From contig DPJG01000025.1 in assembly GCA_003543135.1 (NCBI GenBank), positions 1 to 64,000 of the forward strand: a stretch of 64,000 nucleotides of DNA, read 5' to 3'. A program made the translations under genes and the position numbers. Below, in pieces: positions 16,789 through 25,914 of this stretch. This DNA comes from Rheinheimera sp. GTDB taxonomy: Bacteria; Pseudomonadota; Gammaproteobacteria; Enterobacterales; Alteromonadaceae. The notes beneath the pieces are model-generated. The model worked only from the letters and a program-made list of their open reading frames with translations. It was not told the DNA's origin and did no database searches. Each line of letters starts with the position of its first letter. Position 1 is the stretch's first letter.

Positions 16789-17184
16789 TTATACTACAAA
16801 ACTAAGATTTTTTATTTCATACTCATTGAATCTCACCAGAACGTAAAATATTACTGATGGTATATTGCCTGCGGATGGGCACACCAGCCAGCCCGAATTC
16901 TCATCTAACCACCAGCCCTCTGTGGGAAGATAATCAGCCTCTATAGTTTCCAGGATAAACTCCGTATATGGCAGTTCAACTGCGCTTCTAATTGGCACGA
17001 TGCGTGATTGCTCAACACAAACGTCGATAGGACAGTACCCTGCCTCCCCGTGTTCATCTGATAGGTTCAGTATTAAACGTAGTACGGAGCCTGATTTGAT
17101 AGGAATAGCATCCATTGCCAAATCTCTTTGCCAGACTTCCAGGCGAGCAACCTGTGCTCCGGTGATGACACATGTGAATTTCAT
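16789..17184 (-). CDS. Unknown 131-residue protein
   Basis: A soluble, mainly beta-type composition with no signal peptide, membrane span or recognised motif. Notable stretches are a Trp-rich TEGWWLDENSGWLVC (about 88-102) and a hydrophobic FYVLVRF near the end. GAGAGTGAG lies just before the ATG at 17184. It is flanked by AT-rich DNA on its 3' side and by inverted repeats on its 5' side. It lies between the mobilisation-like genes and the integrase in the same orientation, a position often taken by small excision or regulatory proteins, but the sequence does not show a helix-turn-helix. Confidence 0.55.
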   Translation of the reverse strand: MKFTCVITGAQVARLEVWQRDLAMDAIPIKSGSVLRLILNLSDEHGEAGYCPIDVCVEQSRIVPIRSAVELPYTEFILETIEADYLPTEGWWLDENSGWLVCPSAGNIPSVIFYVLVRFNEYEIKNLSFVV

Positions 17185-17388
17185 CTCACTCTCCAGTAAA
17201 CATATACTTCAGTTCAAGGCAATACACGACGCGGCTCCCACAAAGAATCCAAGCCTGTTTCCGGCTTTTTCTCTCCTTTTTGCTCTCGCAAAAAGCCCAC
17301 CAGCGCAGCTGGCCTATGAACATAGGCTTTAGTGGGTTAAAACCTATTGCATAGGCAAATAGCGGGAACGGATGTTAAAGCAAGATTT
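17185..17388. repeat. Cluster of short inverted repeats downstream of integrase
   Basis: A 204-bp gap packed with dyads: AAGCC-N7-GGCTT followed by T-run (about 17250-17270); CTTTTTGC-TCTC-GCAAAAAG (17276-17295); CCAGC-GCA-GCTGG (17300-17312); GCCTATG-AA-CATAGGC (17312-17327); CCTAT-TGC-ATAGG (17343-17355). CCCAC and GTGGG enclose the middle two hairpins. CATAGGC occurs twice. The first two could end transcription; the others may be recombinase or excisionase arm sites, or an attC-like structured element. Confidence 0.5.
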
Positions 17389-18897
17389 TCACAGCTCATA
17401 TTTCAGCACTTCGATAGCAGCCTGAAGTGCAGCAAGTTTCGTTGAAACATTCCCCGCATAGACACCCCATGTGATGTCTCCGTCAAGCTCATGGCCCAGA
17501 ACCTGTTTTGCTATATAAGCTGGTACGCCATGAAGTTTGAATTGACTGGCGACTGTGTATCGGCAGCAGTGAAAATCAACCATGATAAATCTCCGTTTTT
17601 CGAGATCTTTATCAATACCTATCCGCGACAATAATGTCCTGTTAAACCACTTTCCAACGCTGGAGCCGATACCGTCCCTCGACTGACGATCAGGACCGCA
17701 AGTTAGATCTGGAAATAGTGAAGTATGGCCGTTGAGGCGAACTTGTCCGACATAATCCAGCAATCCTCGTCGGATCAACTCACTATGTATTGGAATGTAG
17801 CGGTTTGAGTTTTCAGTTTTTAATCGATGATTTGATAGGTCAAAAAACCAAACGCCATTCTCATTTCGCACATCACGTAACTGAAGGCCTGCGATCTCAT
17901 TCAATCGCATCCCTGAGTAAAGCGCTATTGCCGGCAACCAGTTTGCTGCGTCACGAAATTCAATCGCTTCCAGTTTGTGCTGAGGTTGATAGGAAAGAAT
18001 GGCTGATACCTCCCGCTCATCAAAAGCTCTTCGCCGCATCTGAGTTCGAGAGTCCATTTTCAGCAAGGTCCCTGTAAACGGATTTTTTGTGAGTAGCTGA
18101 CGTTGTTCAACAAGCCAATCACAAAATGTAGACATGTTTGTCAGGTACTTATTCACCGATTTGACGGATAACAGGCCGCCCGTACCGCCCACATTCTTTC
18201 TGCCTGATGTCAGAGTGAGAATTCTGCTTTTTACTATCTGCGATTGTGAATGAGTGAGTAACCGCACATCAAATCCAGCCCCGAGCACCTCAGTAAGAAA
18301 ACCTAATGATGTGCGGTATTGCTGCTGCGCACTCATACCGACCTCGCGGAATTTACTGTCATAAAACTGTTGAACACAGCGCTCCAGGCGCATCTCGGCT
18401 CGTTTTGGGGGATTTTTTGATGCTAACTGAGGCGTGGTAACGGAAAGCGGCGTGAGCTGCTGTAGATTGGTTTGGTGGAGGATTTGATTAAGTAGTGTGA
18501 TCAGAGGATCGAGTTCAACCTGCTGAGGTTTGAGCTGTGCAGTTGAAATCTCACCACCACCTGGGCGTTCGAGTCGAAGAGCTGTGTAGCTGCAGCTTAA
18601 CAGCTGCAAAAATTGTGTTTTAAACCACGACCTGAATGGAACCCTGTTATGTGTTATGCCCCCCACTCCAACATCAACTACTAGGAATGGATAGCTACTA
18701 GCGATACGTTTTAGATGCGTAATAAGGTAACGGGATAATAAAAGTGCATCATCAGGATCAGATGTTTTTAGTGATGCAACGAAGTGATCGTTTGTCTGAG
18801 GCTGTTTGGCTAAACGCTCGAACTCCCGAAACCGGACTCGAAAATAGTAATTTTTTGACGCAGGAACTCGGTATAAACAAGAGGAAAAAGACTGCAT
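17389..18897 (-). CDS. Tyrosine recombinase (integrase) at tRNA-Ser
   Basis: 502 residues from ATG 18897, with GGGGGT about five bases upstream; the frame is open to 18945 but only this start has a ribosome site. The N-terminus (LYRVPASKNYYFRVRF) is of the kind found in large phage/island integrases. The catalytic domain is complete: box I arginine in YSGMRLNEIAGL, a lysine in HRLKTENSNRYIPIH, HCCR (HxxR), then GHE and the nucleophile in WGVYAG. It probably drives site-specific integration into the adjacent tRNA-Ser gene, whose 3' end lies about 90 bp upstream. It is homologous to the recombinase at 1-1313. Confidence 0.92.
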   Translation of the reverse strand: MQSFSSCLYRVPASKNYYFRVRFREFERLAKQPQTNDHFVASLKTSDPDDALLLSRYLITHLKRIASSYPFLVVDVGVGGITHNRVPFRSWFKTQFLQLLSCSYTALRLERPGGGEISTAQLKPQQVELDPLITLLNQILHQTNLQQLTPLSVTTPQLASKNPPKRAEMRLERCVQQFYDSKFREVGMSAQQQYRTSLGFLTEVLGAGFDVRLLTHSQSQIVKSRILTLTSGRKNVGGTGGLLSVKSVNKYLTNMSTFCDWLVEQRQLLTKNPFTGTLLKMDSRTQMRRRAFDEREVSAILSYQPQHKLEAIEFRDAANWLPAIALYSGMRLNEIAGLQLRDVRNENGVWFFDLSNHRLKTENSNRYIPIHSELIRRGLLDYVGQVRLNGHTSLFPDLTCGPDRQSRDGIGSSVGKWFNRTLLSRIGIDKDLEKRRFIMVDFHCCRYTVASQFKLHGVPAYIAKQVLGHELDGDITWGVYAGNVSTKLAALQAAIEVLKYEL

Positions 18898-18937
18898 AGT
18901 ACCCCCATTGGTGGATGAGGGTTGGGGTAAAATAAAA

Positions 18938-18982
18938 AACCCCACGATGTCACTTGGAAATATCCAGTAAAATCATGGGGTT
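18938..18982. repeat. Inverted repeat between integrase and tRNA-Ser
   Basis: AACCCCA (18938-18944) and TGGGGTT (18976-18982) flank 31 bp between the integrase start and the tRNA 3' end (CCA at 18990). The position fits recombinase binding near an attachment core or an autoregulatory site; the arms are short. Confidence 0.35.
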
Positions 18983-18989
18983 ATGGTAT

Positions 18990-19079
18990 TGGCGGAGAGA
19001 GAGGGATTCGAACCCTCGTTAGGGGTTAACCTAAACACACTTTCCAGGCGTGCGCCTTCAGCCACTCAGCCATCTCTCC
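18990..19079 (-). tRNA. tRNA-Ser (GGA anticodon)
   Basis: The 90-nt minus-strand gene has a class II long variable arm, a GGTTCGAATCC T-loop and a CTGGAAA anticodon loop (GGA). The seven-base acceptor GGAGAGA pairs with TCTCTCC, followed by discriminator G and encoded CCA. It is intact despite the island beside its 3' end, as expected when integration restores the tRNA end. Confidence 0.97.
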
Positions 19080-19196
19080 GGGACTTGCCACAGCAAGCGC
19101 GGCTATACTAGGTAAATTCAGCGCCCGGCGCAACAATAAATTGCTGTTACACCGCTTTTCGCTGGAATTTTCAGCAAAGCCGCTATTTGTGCAACT

Positions 19197-20264
19197 TTAG
19201 GCGTTGCCCTTCACGGCAACTCTGTTGCTTTTGGCAAAACTTAACATCCTATCCAGCGGCAACAAAGCTCTGTCACGAAGTGCTGCGTCGACAAAAATTT
19301 CATGGCCGCTTGCGTCCGTCAACGCCTCTTCTATAGCTTTTAAGCCATTCATCGCCATCCAGGGGCAATGCGCGCAGCTGCGGCAAGTGGCGCCATTACC
19401 ACCTGTTGGCGTTTCAATAAAGGTTTTATCAGGCATCGCCTGCTGCATTTTATAAAAAATGCCTTTATCAGTGGCGACAATAAAAGTGTCGTTGGCCATC
19501 GTCTGGCTGGCTTTAATCAACTGACTGGTGGAACCCACAGCGTCGGCTAAATCCACCACAGCAGCAGGCGACTCGGGATGCACCAACACAGCAGCGTCTG
19601 GATATTGTTTTTTCAGCTCAATCAGTGCATTGGCTTTAAACTCGTCATGCACAATACAGGCGCCCTGCCATAACAACATATCGGCACCTGTTTGTTTTTG
19701 CACATAAGCGCCTAAGTGTTTGTCCGGGCCCCACAGAATTTTTTTGCCTTCACTGTCCAAATGTTCAATCACATCCAGCGCGATGGACGAAGTCACCACC
19801 CAATCGGCGCGCGCTTTTACCGCAGCTGAGGTATTGGCATACACCACCACAACACGGTCCGGGTGCGCATCACAAAAAGCAGAGAACTCTTCAGCCGGAC
19901 AGCCTAAATCCAAAGAACAGGTGGCTTCGAGCGTTGGCATTAAAATAGTTTTTTCCGGGGTCAGAATTTTGGCGGTTTCGCCCATAAACTTCACGCCGGC
20001 TACAATCAGTGTTTTTGCCGGATGTTGATTACCAAAACGGGCCATTTCTAATGAGTCTGACACACAACCACCGGTTTCCTCTGCCAGCGCCTGAATTTCC
20101 GGGTCGGTGTAATAGTGCGCGACCAGAACTGCATCACGTTCAACCAGTAATTTTTTGATCCGGTCTTTATAAGCTTGTTTGTCGTCAGCGCTTAATGGCA
20201 ACGGCTTTTTTGGGAAGACATATTCAAGTTCATTAAACTGCAGTGCTTGATTCATGCTGACCAT
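19197..20264 (-). CDS. nadA: Quinolinate synthase A
   Basis: About 352-355 residues, closely like E. coli NadA throughout. It condenses iminoaspartate with dihydroxyacetone phosphate to quinolinate in NAD synthesis, using a 4Fe-4S cluster. The family blocks [44 protein letters not shown] and [16 protein letters not shown] are all visible, including the conserved cysteines. The likely start is the internal ATG of MNQALQFNE (20255), three codons in; 20264 is the longest form. It sits between tRNA-Ser and tRNA-Lys and is the first core gene outside the island. Confidence 0.96.
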   Translation of the reverse strand: MVSMNQALQFNELEYVFPKKPLPLSADDKQAYKDRIKKLLVERDAVLVAHYYTDPEIQALAEETGGCVSDSLEMARFGNQHPAKTLIVAGVKFMGETAKILTPEKTILMPTLEATCSLDLGCPAEEFSAFCDAHPDRVVVVYANTSAAVKARADWVVTSSIALDVIEHLDSEGKKILWGPDKHLGAYVQKQTGADMLLWQGACIVHDEFKANALIELKKQYPDAAVLVHPESPAAVVDLADAVGSTSQLIKASQTMANDTFIVATDKGIFYKMQQAMPDKTFIETPTGGNGATCRSCAHCPWMAMNGLKAIEEALTDASGHEIFVDAALRDRALLPLDRMLSFAKSNRVAVKGNA

Positions 20265-20324
20265 CCAACAATAAAAGGTGGCGCATTATACACGGGTTTT
20301 GCAGTGAGAAAAACTATCGGCAAG

Positions 20325-20400
20325 TGGTGGGTCATGATGGATTCGAACCATCGACCAACGGATTAAAAGTCCGCTGCTCTACCAGCTGAGCTAATGACCC
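20325..20400 (-). tRNA. tRNA-Lys (TTT anticodon)
   Basis: A 76-nt cloverleaf on the minus strand: acceptor GGGTCAT with ATGACCC, D-arm AGCTCAGCTGGTAGAGC, anticodon loop CTTTTAA (TTT), T-loop GGTTCGAATCC, and encoded CCA at 20327-20325. It lies downstream of the tol-pal cluster, the position it has in other gammaproteobacteria. Confidence 0.98.
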
Positions 20401-20614
20401 CTGTCGCGGAGGCATATCTTACTTATTTACGCGCTCAGTGCAACTTATATTTGCCAAAAACGCGCATTTGCCATGCCAACTGCTTAATTTCGCAGCACCA
20501 CAGCAATTCACTGTAGAATAATAAAGCGTTGCCTGCCTGAAATATCAGCAGCATCAATTACAAAGCATGATTACCGCAGCAAAGCCAAAATCGGAAAAAT
20601 ACAATTTCCCCAAT

Positions 20615-20644
20615 AAAAAAGCCCGCTTTAAGCGGGCTTTTTTT
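20615..20644 (-). terminator. Rho-independent terminator of the tol-pal operon
   Basis: GCCCGCTT/AAGCGGGC stem bracketed by A-runs and T-runs, so it works in both orientations. It lies 12 bp past the cpoB stop and ends the tolQ-to-cpoB transcript. Confidence 0.9.
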
Positions 20645-20655
20645 GTAAAAACGAC

Positions 20656-21516
20656 TTACATAGTCTCAAGCTTTTTGCGGGCTGTTGCCGCAGGCTTAGA
20701 TTTTGGAAAACTTTTGACCAGCTGATTGTAATATTTTTTTGCTGCCGCAGATTCGTTCTGTTTTTCCGCCACCATGCCCAGCTTTAATAAAGCATCAGGA
20801 ACACGGGTGGTGTTTGGATATTGAGTGACAACACGCTCAAAATGGTTTTTCGCTTTGCCTAACTCATTTTTCTGATAATAGAGCTGGCCTAACCAATAAT
20901 GAGAATTTGAGGTGTAGTCTGAATTCGGATAGTCACGGATAAAACTTTCAAACGCCGGAATAGCCGCAGCGTAGTTGTTATCCTTGATCACATAGTTGAT
21001 GGCTTGTTCGTAAGCCTGTGCTTCGGTCATAGTTACAGCAGCTGGCGCTGCCGCAACATCCGCAGTAGCAACCTGATCGGCTGCTACAACGGCTGCGGGA
21101 TTGCCCGCCGGCACGTTAGCCGGAGTTTGTGCCGGCACATTTGCAGAAGACTGCACCTGTGTCGCTGCACCACCCTGGCCACCCATACGGCGGTCAATTT
21201 CCTGATAGATATCGCGTTGTTGTTGCAATATCTCTTCTAATTTATAAGAGTGCATTTCAGTTTTGCCGCTTAACTCGCTGACCTCGTCAAGCAAGGTCTG
21301 GAGTTGTTGCTGCATCTGAAGTTGTGCAGCAGCACGAGCTTCAACCACACGTTCCAGCGCAGACAGCCGTTCTTCCACAGAACCACTACGACTACTGGAT
21401 TGCGCGGCATAACTCTTATTGCTGCTGCGACTTAAGTCAGCAACGGGCGCCGGATCAGCTAATACAGCTACTGCAACTAAGGAAAGCGCAGTAATCAGTG
21501 ACTTTTTAACGTCCAT
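20656..21516 (-). CDS. cpoB: Cell division coordinator CpoB (YbgF)
   Basis: 286 residues from ATG 21516; a GTG at 21522 is two codons upstream. A signal peptide (KKSLITALSLVAVAVLA) precedes a short coiled coil (about 45-110, with QLQMQQQLQTLLDEVSELSG) that trimerises and contacts TolA, an Ala/Pro/Val-rich linker, and three C-terminal tetratricopeptide repeats (AFESFIRDYPNSDY, AKNHFERVVTQYPN, AKKYYNQLVKSFP). CpoB couples outer-membrane constriction to peptidoglycan synthesis at division. It is the last gene of the tol-pal operon, 17 bp after pal. Confidence 0.95.
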   Translation of the reverse strand: MDVKKSLITALSLVAVAVLADPAPVADLSRSSNKSYAAQSSSRSGSVEERLSALERVVEARAAAQLQMQQQLQTLLDEVSELSGKTEMHSYKLEEILQQQRDIYQEIDRRMGGQGGAATQVQSSANVPAQTPANVPAGNPAAVVAADQVATADVAAAPAAVTMTEAQAYEQAINYVIKDNNYAAAIPAFESFIRDYPNSDYTSNSHYWLGQLYYQKNELGKAKNHFERVVTQYPNTTRVPDALLKLGMVAEKQNESAAAKKYYNQLVKSFPKSKPAATARKKLETM

Positions 21517-21533
21517 GCACACTCACTAGTAAA

Positions 21534-22043
21534 TTAGTAAACTAAAACAGCGCGACGGTTTTTAGCGAACGCGTCTTCAGTGTTACCAGCGTCAACTGGT
21601 TTTTCTTCGCCGTAGCTAACCACTGACATTTGGCCAGCAGCAACACCCAGGTTTTCCAGGTAGCTTTGAACTGACTGAGCACGACGCTCGCCCAGAGCGA
21701 TGTTGTACTCTGGAGTACCACGGGCGTCAGTGTGACCTTCAACTGTTACAGAAACAGTAGTACGAGCACGCAGGAAAGCAGCGTGAGCGTCCAGTACTGA
21801 AGCGAATTCAGGACGGATAGCTGACTTGTCGAAGTCGAAGTAAATAGTGTTTTGCTGACGCAGAGCTTCTAATTGCTGACGCAGTTGTTCTGCATCGCTC
21901 ATGCCTTGGTCAACAGCTTGAACTGGAGCGTTGGTGTTTGCGTTTGCATCGCCAGCGTCAGTTTCGTTGTTAGAGCTACATGCAGCTAAAGTCAGCACTG
22001 GCACTGCTACTAACAAACCTTTTAAAACTTTATTTAAGTTCAT
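21534..22043 (-). CDS. pal: Peptidoglycan-associated lipoprotein Pal
   Basis: 169 residues from ATG 22043, preceded by AAGGAAA. The lipoprotein signal peptide ends in LTLAACSS (lipobox, with the acylated Cys at about 22). A disordered Asn/Asp/Ala linker leads to an OmpA-C domain: IYFDFDKSAIRP, VEGHTDARGTPEYNIALGERRA and the NRRAVLVY end. The Asp and Arg in HTDARG bind diaminopimelate of peptidoglycan. Pal anchors the outer membrane to the wall and is moved by the TolQRA motor through TolB. It follows tolB by 41 bp. Confidence 0.97.
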   Translation of the reverse strand: MNLNKVLKGLLVAVPVLTLAACSSNNETDAGDANANTNAPVQAVDQGMSDAEQLRQQLEALRQQNTIYFDFDKSAIRPEFASVLDAHAAFLRARTTVSVTVEGHTDARGTPEYNIALGERRAQSVQSYLENLGVAAGQMSVVSYGEEKPVDAGNTEDAFAKNRRAVLVY

Positions 22044-22084
22044 GATTTTTTCCTTAGTAAAACGATTAACCAAATTTTTGTGTT

Positions 22085-23437
22085 TTATAAAAATGGTGAC
22101 CACGCCGGGGATTTTACTCTCCCATTAGCAGCAGGTAACCTTGCTTTAAAGCGACCATCCATGGATACCAGTGCCAGTACTTGTGACGAACCGTGCAAAG
22201 TACTATAAATAATCATTGAGCCGTTAGGCGCAATGCTTGGTGACTCATCCAAATAAGTGCGAGTCAGCACTTGCATTTGACGGGTAGTCCTATCCATGCG
22301 CGCAATATTATACTGACCGTTTGTGCGGTTTACCATAACAATTGCTTGGCCGTTAGGTGTAAATTTACCCGCTAAATTCATTTCACCTTCAAAAGTAACA
22401 CGAGTTGTCGCTTTTGTATTGATATCAACGGAATATAACTGCGGATTTCCGCCCCTTTCTGAAGTAAAAATAATCGACTGACTATCAGGACTCCAGTTAG
22501 GCTCGGTATCAATAGCCCGGTGATTTGTCAATTTTGCCAGATTTTTACTGGCAATATCCATCACGTAGATCTCAGTATTGCCATCTTTTGATAAAGTCAT
22601 CGCCATTTTACGGCCATCCGGTGACCAAACAGGCGCACTGTTGATGCCTTTAAAAGATGTCAGGATACTACGACGGGCAGTGTAAACATCCTGGATATAA
22701 ATCTGAGATTGTTTGCGTTCAAAAGTAACATAAGCCAATTTAGTTCCGTCCGGTGACCAGGTTGGCGACATTAAAGGCTCTTTGGCACGTAACAGTACCT
22801 GCTCGTTCTCACCATCATAATCGGCAACAACTAATTGATAACGATACTCTTGTTTATCACGCACTAATACATAGGCTATTTTGGTGGAAAATGCACCTCT
22901 TTCACCAGTCAATTTTTCATAAATTACATCGCTCATACGATGTGCATATTGACGAAACAATTTTCCGGCAATGGTAATTTCGCTTGAATGCAGAATATGA
23001 TTGTTGCCTGCCACCAAACGACCACTTGAAGTCATCATTGGCTGACCGACACCACCATTTGCTTTGACCACATCAACCAGTTCATAACTAATTGTATAAC
23101 GATCAAGCCCTACTTCTTTTACTGTGCCCATAACCACAGCTTCAATGCCTGTTTTACTCCAGGCTGCAGCATTAAACTGACTGCTGTTTTGTGGTTGTTG
23201 TGGCATCCGCATTACATTCACCGGATTAAACTTACCACTGCGCATTAAATCGGCGGCAACAATCTGGCTGATATTTTGTGTTGGCTGGTTTTGCCCCACA
23301 AAAGTAAATGGAACTATGGCTACTGGCCGCGCTGTATCCACACCTTCGGTAATCACAATTTCTAAAGATGCATGACTCTTCAGCGATACAATTGCCATCG
23401 CCACTATCGCTGCTTTTCCTATCAACTTGAATATCAT
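22085..23437 (-). CDS. tolB: Tol-Pal system protein TolB
   Basis: 450 residues. A signal peptide ([23 protein letters not shown]) precedes an N-terminal TolB_N domain (about 25-155) that binds TolA. A six-bladed beta-propeller follows with repeated blade motifs [43 protein letters not shown] and SPAWSP, and it binds Pal. It is periplasmic and lies between tolA (17 bp) and pal (41 bp). The length is normal. Confidence 0.97.
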   Translation of the reverse strand: MIFKLIGKAAIVAMAIVSLKSHASLEIVITEGVDTARPVAIVPFTFVGQNQPTQNISQIVAADLMRSGKFNPVNVMRMPQQPQNSSQFNAAAWSKTGIEAVVMGTVKEVGLDRYTISYELVDVVKANGGVGQPMMTSSGRLVAGNNHILHSSEITIAGKLFRQYAHRMSDVIYEKLTGERGAFSTKIAYVLVRDKQEYRYQLVVADYDGENEQVLLRAKEPLMSPTWSPDGTKLAYVTFERKQSQIYIQDVYTARRSILTSFKGINSAPVWSPDGRKMAMTLSKDGNTEIYVMDIASKNLAKLTNHRAIDTEPNWSPDSQSIIFTSERGGNPQLYSVDINTKATTRVTFEGEMNLAGKFTPNGQAIVMVNRTNGQYNIARMDRTTRQMQVLTRTYLDESPSIAPNGSMIIYSTLHGSSQVLALVSMDGRFKARLPAANGRVKSPAWSPFL

Positions 23438-23454
23438 TGTCGTATCGTCTCAAC

Positions 23455-24375
23455 TTATTTTTTAAATGGTAACTTCAATTGACGGAACTCCGCGTTCAAC
23501 TCAGGATCTTCCGGCATTGGGAACCGACCGACCCGGTTGATTGCATTGACCGCAGCATTACAAACGCCAGGGTCACCGCCTTCAACATTCATGTTAATCA
23601 CAAAACCATTACTGGCGAGGCTCAGTGAAATCACACATTCTTTGCCATTCATGGTGTCGTCAGTAAACCAGCTCTGCCGAACCCGCTCTACAATCATGGC
23701 CACATAACGCTGTTTCTCAGTGAGTAACTGCCCCTGCCTTGCCAGACGCCTTGCTTCTTCGGCTTCTTCCGCCAGCTCGTCTTCCATCATCTGCTCTTCA
23801 GCCTGACGTTCGAGCTCCTGCTGACGTTTCTTCTCTTCAGCTTTTTTCTTCTTTAACTCTTCTGCTTTTTTCTTTTTCGCTAACTCGTCTTTTTTCTTTT
23901 TCTCAAGACGGGCTTTTTCTTCAGCCTTTTTCTTTGCTTCTTCTTTTTTCTTTTTGTCTTGTTCTTTCTTCAGCTTCTCTTGCTCTTTTTTCTTTTTAAG
24001 CGCGATATCAGCTTCTTTTTTCTTTTTCTCAGCTTCGAGCTTTTTCTTTACGATCAGCTCTTTTTCCTGCTGCAGTTTTTTCTCTTCCTGCCGTTTTATT
24101 TCCGGATCTTCTTTCGGCTCTTCCTTGACCGGTTCAGGTTCTTTTTTCGGCGGCTCTTTTTTCGGTTCCGGTTTCTTTTTTGTTGCCTTGTCTGCTTCTT
24201 TGATTTTCGGATCTTCAACCACGCTGGCTTGCAGTGGCGCATTGCTTGCCGAATACAATGGCACAACAATCACTTCATTTTTTTTAAAAAAATTAAAATT
24301 GATAAACATTGCCAGAAATAACAGCAGGTGCACCCCTGCCGATATTTGCAGCGCCTTCTTAAACGACGGATCCAT
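23455..24375 (-). CDS. tolA: Tol-Pal system protein TolA
   Basis: 306 residues in the classic three-part layout: an N-terminal membrane anchor (about 10-30), a long charged Lys/Glu helix (about 55-205) with runs such as KKKKEADIALKKKKEQ, and a C-terminal globular domain (about 215-306) with VRQSW, CVISLSLASNG and NAINRVGRFPMPEDPEL. It spans the periplasm and links the TolQR proton motor to TolB-Pal. It is shorter than E. coli TolA (421) because of a shorter helix. The start is 1 nt after the tolR stop. Confidence 0.95.
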   Translation of the reverse strand: MDPSFKKALQISAGVHLLLFLAMFINFNFFKKNEVIVVPLYSASNAPLQASVVEDPKIKEADKATKKKPEPKKEPPKKEPEPVKEEPKEDPEIKRQEEKKLQQEKELIVKKKLEAEKKKKEADIALKKKKEQEKLKKEQDKKKKEEAKKKAEEKARLEKKKKDELAKKKKAEELKKKKAEEKKRQQELERQAEEQMMEDELAEEAEEARRLARQGQLLTEKQRYVAMIVERVRQSWFTDDTMNGKECVISLSLASNGFVINMNVEGGDPGVCNAAVNAINRVGRFPMPEDPELNAEFRQLKLPFKK

Positions 24376-24376
24376 G

Positions 24377-24808
24377 TTATTTGGACTCCACGTCTTCTGT
24401 CATCAATCCTACTGCCGGCGCACCAGCTTGTTTCATCAGATTTAGTAAATGAATCACTGCATTGTAATCAACGCGGCCGTCGGCTTTGAGAATCACCTGA
24501 GTGCCCGGTTCAATGGTCAGGGTGTCCATCACTTCAGCCTGCAGCTGTTCAGCATTCATTGGCCCCTTTTCAACACCATCTTTTTGGTAATAATACAAAC
24601 CTGCTTCATCAACAGTGGCCACAATAGGGGTTTTGCCATCTTTCATCTGCTCAATAGGCTCAGCTTTTGATTTTGGCAGCTCTACTTTAACCCCCTGAGT
24701 AATGATGGGCGTGGTCACCATAAAAATAATCAGCAACACCAACATCACATCGATATAAGGCACCACGTTTATTTCCGCCACCATGCGGCGTTTCTTGCGC
24801 ACGTACAT
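24377..24808 (-). CDS. tolR: Tol-Pal system protein TolR
   Basis: 143 residues. A short basic N-terminus and one membrane segment carry EINVVPYIDVMLVLLIIFMV; the Asp in YIDVML is the proton-path residue conserved in ExbD/TolR. The periplasmic ExbD-like domain has LKADGRVDYNAVIHLLN. It forms the inner-membrane motor with TolQ. The start overlaps the tolQ stop by one base (TAATG), so translation is coupled. Confidence 0.96.
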   Translation of the reverse strand: MYVRKKRRMVAEINVVPYIDVMLVLLIIFMVTTPIITQGVKVELPKSKAEPIEQMKDGKTPIVATVDEAGLYYYQKDGVEKGPMNAEQLQAEVMDTLTIEPGTQVILKADGRVDYNAVIHLLNLMKQAGAPAVGLMTEDVESK

Positions 24809-25494
24809 TATTGATTGTCTCCGGCACTGACCGCCTGGCGATGCAGGATGTTGGCAAACTCTTCCACAAAGTTGGCATAGGAGTTTTCCAGTTGTTCAAC
24901 GCGGTGTGAAAATCTGTTGTAGGCGATAACGGCCGGAATAGCGGCAAACAAACCAATGGCGGTCGCGATCAGGGCTTCAGCGATACCAGGCGCCACCATG
25001 GCTAAAGTGGCCTGCTGTACCGCACCCAAAGCGATAAATGAATTCATAATACCCCAGACTGTGCCAAACAGACCGATATAAGGGCTGATAGAACCGACAG
25101 TGGCCAGAAACGGCAAATGAGTTTCCAGTCGTTCAACTTCACGGGATAAACCAACACGCATCGCGCGCTGAGTGCCTTCCATAACAGCGCTTGGCTGACG
25201 TGCATTGGTTTTATGTAAACGGGCAAATTCTTTAAAACCGGCTTTAAACAGAGATTCCATGCCGCTGACATTAGCGCGGGCACTCACTTCGTTATACAGC
25301 TTTGATAAATCAATACCAGACCAGAAACGGTCTTCAAATTTCCGGGTGTCTTCGATAGCGGCATTCAGTGCTTTATTGCGCTGGATAATCATGGCCCAGG
25401 ACACGACTGAAGCTGCGACCAGAATAGCCATCACACATTGCACCACAAAGCTTGCATGAAGGATAAGTTCGAGAATTGAAAGTTGACCAGCCAC
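24808..25494 (-). CDS. tolQ: Tol-Pal system protein TolQ
   Basis: 228 residues with three membrane segments (about 15-38, 135-158 and 170-195) and the MotA/TolQ/ExbB domain ([39 protein letters not shown]). It is the proton channel partner of TolR. It is the first gene of the operon here: ybgC, which commonly precedes tolQ, is missing. A strong promoter lies 50-80 bp upstream. Confidence 0.96.
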   Translation of the reverse strand: MAGQLSILELILHASFVVQCVMAILVAASVVSWAMIIQRNKALNAAIEDTRKFEDRFWSGIDLSKLYNEVSARANVSGMESLFKAGFKEFARLHKTNARQPSAVMEGTQRAMRVGLSREVERLETHLPFLATVGSISPYIGLFGTVWGIMNSFIALGAVQQATLAMVAPGIAEALIATAIGLFAAIPAVIAYNRFSHRVEQLENSYANFVEEFANILHRQAVSAGDNQ

Positions 25495-25545
25495 CAGAAA
25501 ATACCTCTAAAAAAACGCTGAAATAAAGCAACAAATTTGGGCGCT

Positions 25546-25574
25546 ATGATATGGGACACCGCGCCCTAACTCAA
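25546..25574 (-). promoter_or_regulatory. Sigma-70 promoter for tolQ operon
   Basis: Minus strand: -35 TTGAGT (25574-25569), an exact 17-bp spacer, -10 TATCAT (25551-25546). The predicted start is near 25539, leaving a leader of about 45 bases before the tolQ ATG at 25494. Confidence 0.65.
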
Positions 25575-25914
25575 CAGCGCAGCACCCGCTATACCGAAAA
25601 ATAATTCGCCATACTCAGTCCGGCCTGTGCTTTACCTGTCTGTTGAAACAAATGTCGGGCAAAAGTTCATTTTTTACGTTAAAACGGCCTATTTCAGCGA
25701 TAAAACGGCGAAATCAGTTTTTTATGTCGACAATTGATGAAAAAAATAATTGGAAGTATTCATTTCGGGTTCAGCATAAAGCAGGATGAATTCATATTTA
25801 TCAAGGCTTGCACAGCAAGCATGACCATTATTCACTATTTATGAATTTTTATTCGCATTACTTTTATTAATGCAAATCGGCAATTTTTCTCGTTTGAAGT
25901 AATTATTCTAAATC

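Larger units (their letters stand above)
1..18989. mobile_element. Genomic island at tRNA-Ser, left end outside window
   Basis: Everything left of the tRNA-Ser gene is accessory: two tyrosine recombinases, a DUF3987-like protein, a broken mrr, type I restriction-modification, SIR2-HerA, DUF3800, and a Mob/Pre-like HUH protein. To the right the sequence switches at once to conserved housekeeping genes. The recombinase nearest the tRNA starts about 90 bp from the tRNA 3' end and is transcribed away from it, the usual layout for elements that integrate into tRNA 3' ends. I saw no second copy of the tRNA-Ser 3' end inside the window, so the distal attachment site should lie left of position 1. 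Parts of the island are AT-rich (1380-2180, 16640-16800). It could be one element or two nested ones, since both ends carry an integrase. Confidence 0.8.

Noticed and set aside
16775-16846. 23-codon plus-strand frame after the extended -10
   Set aside because: AAGGGG directly abuts the ATG, too close for ribosome binding, and the frame lies antisense to a longer gene.
23590-24450. Long plus-strand open frames opposite tolA
   Set aside because: They arise from the Lys/Glu-rich codons of the TolA helix read in antisense; low complexity, no ribosome site.
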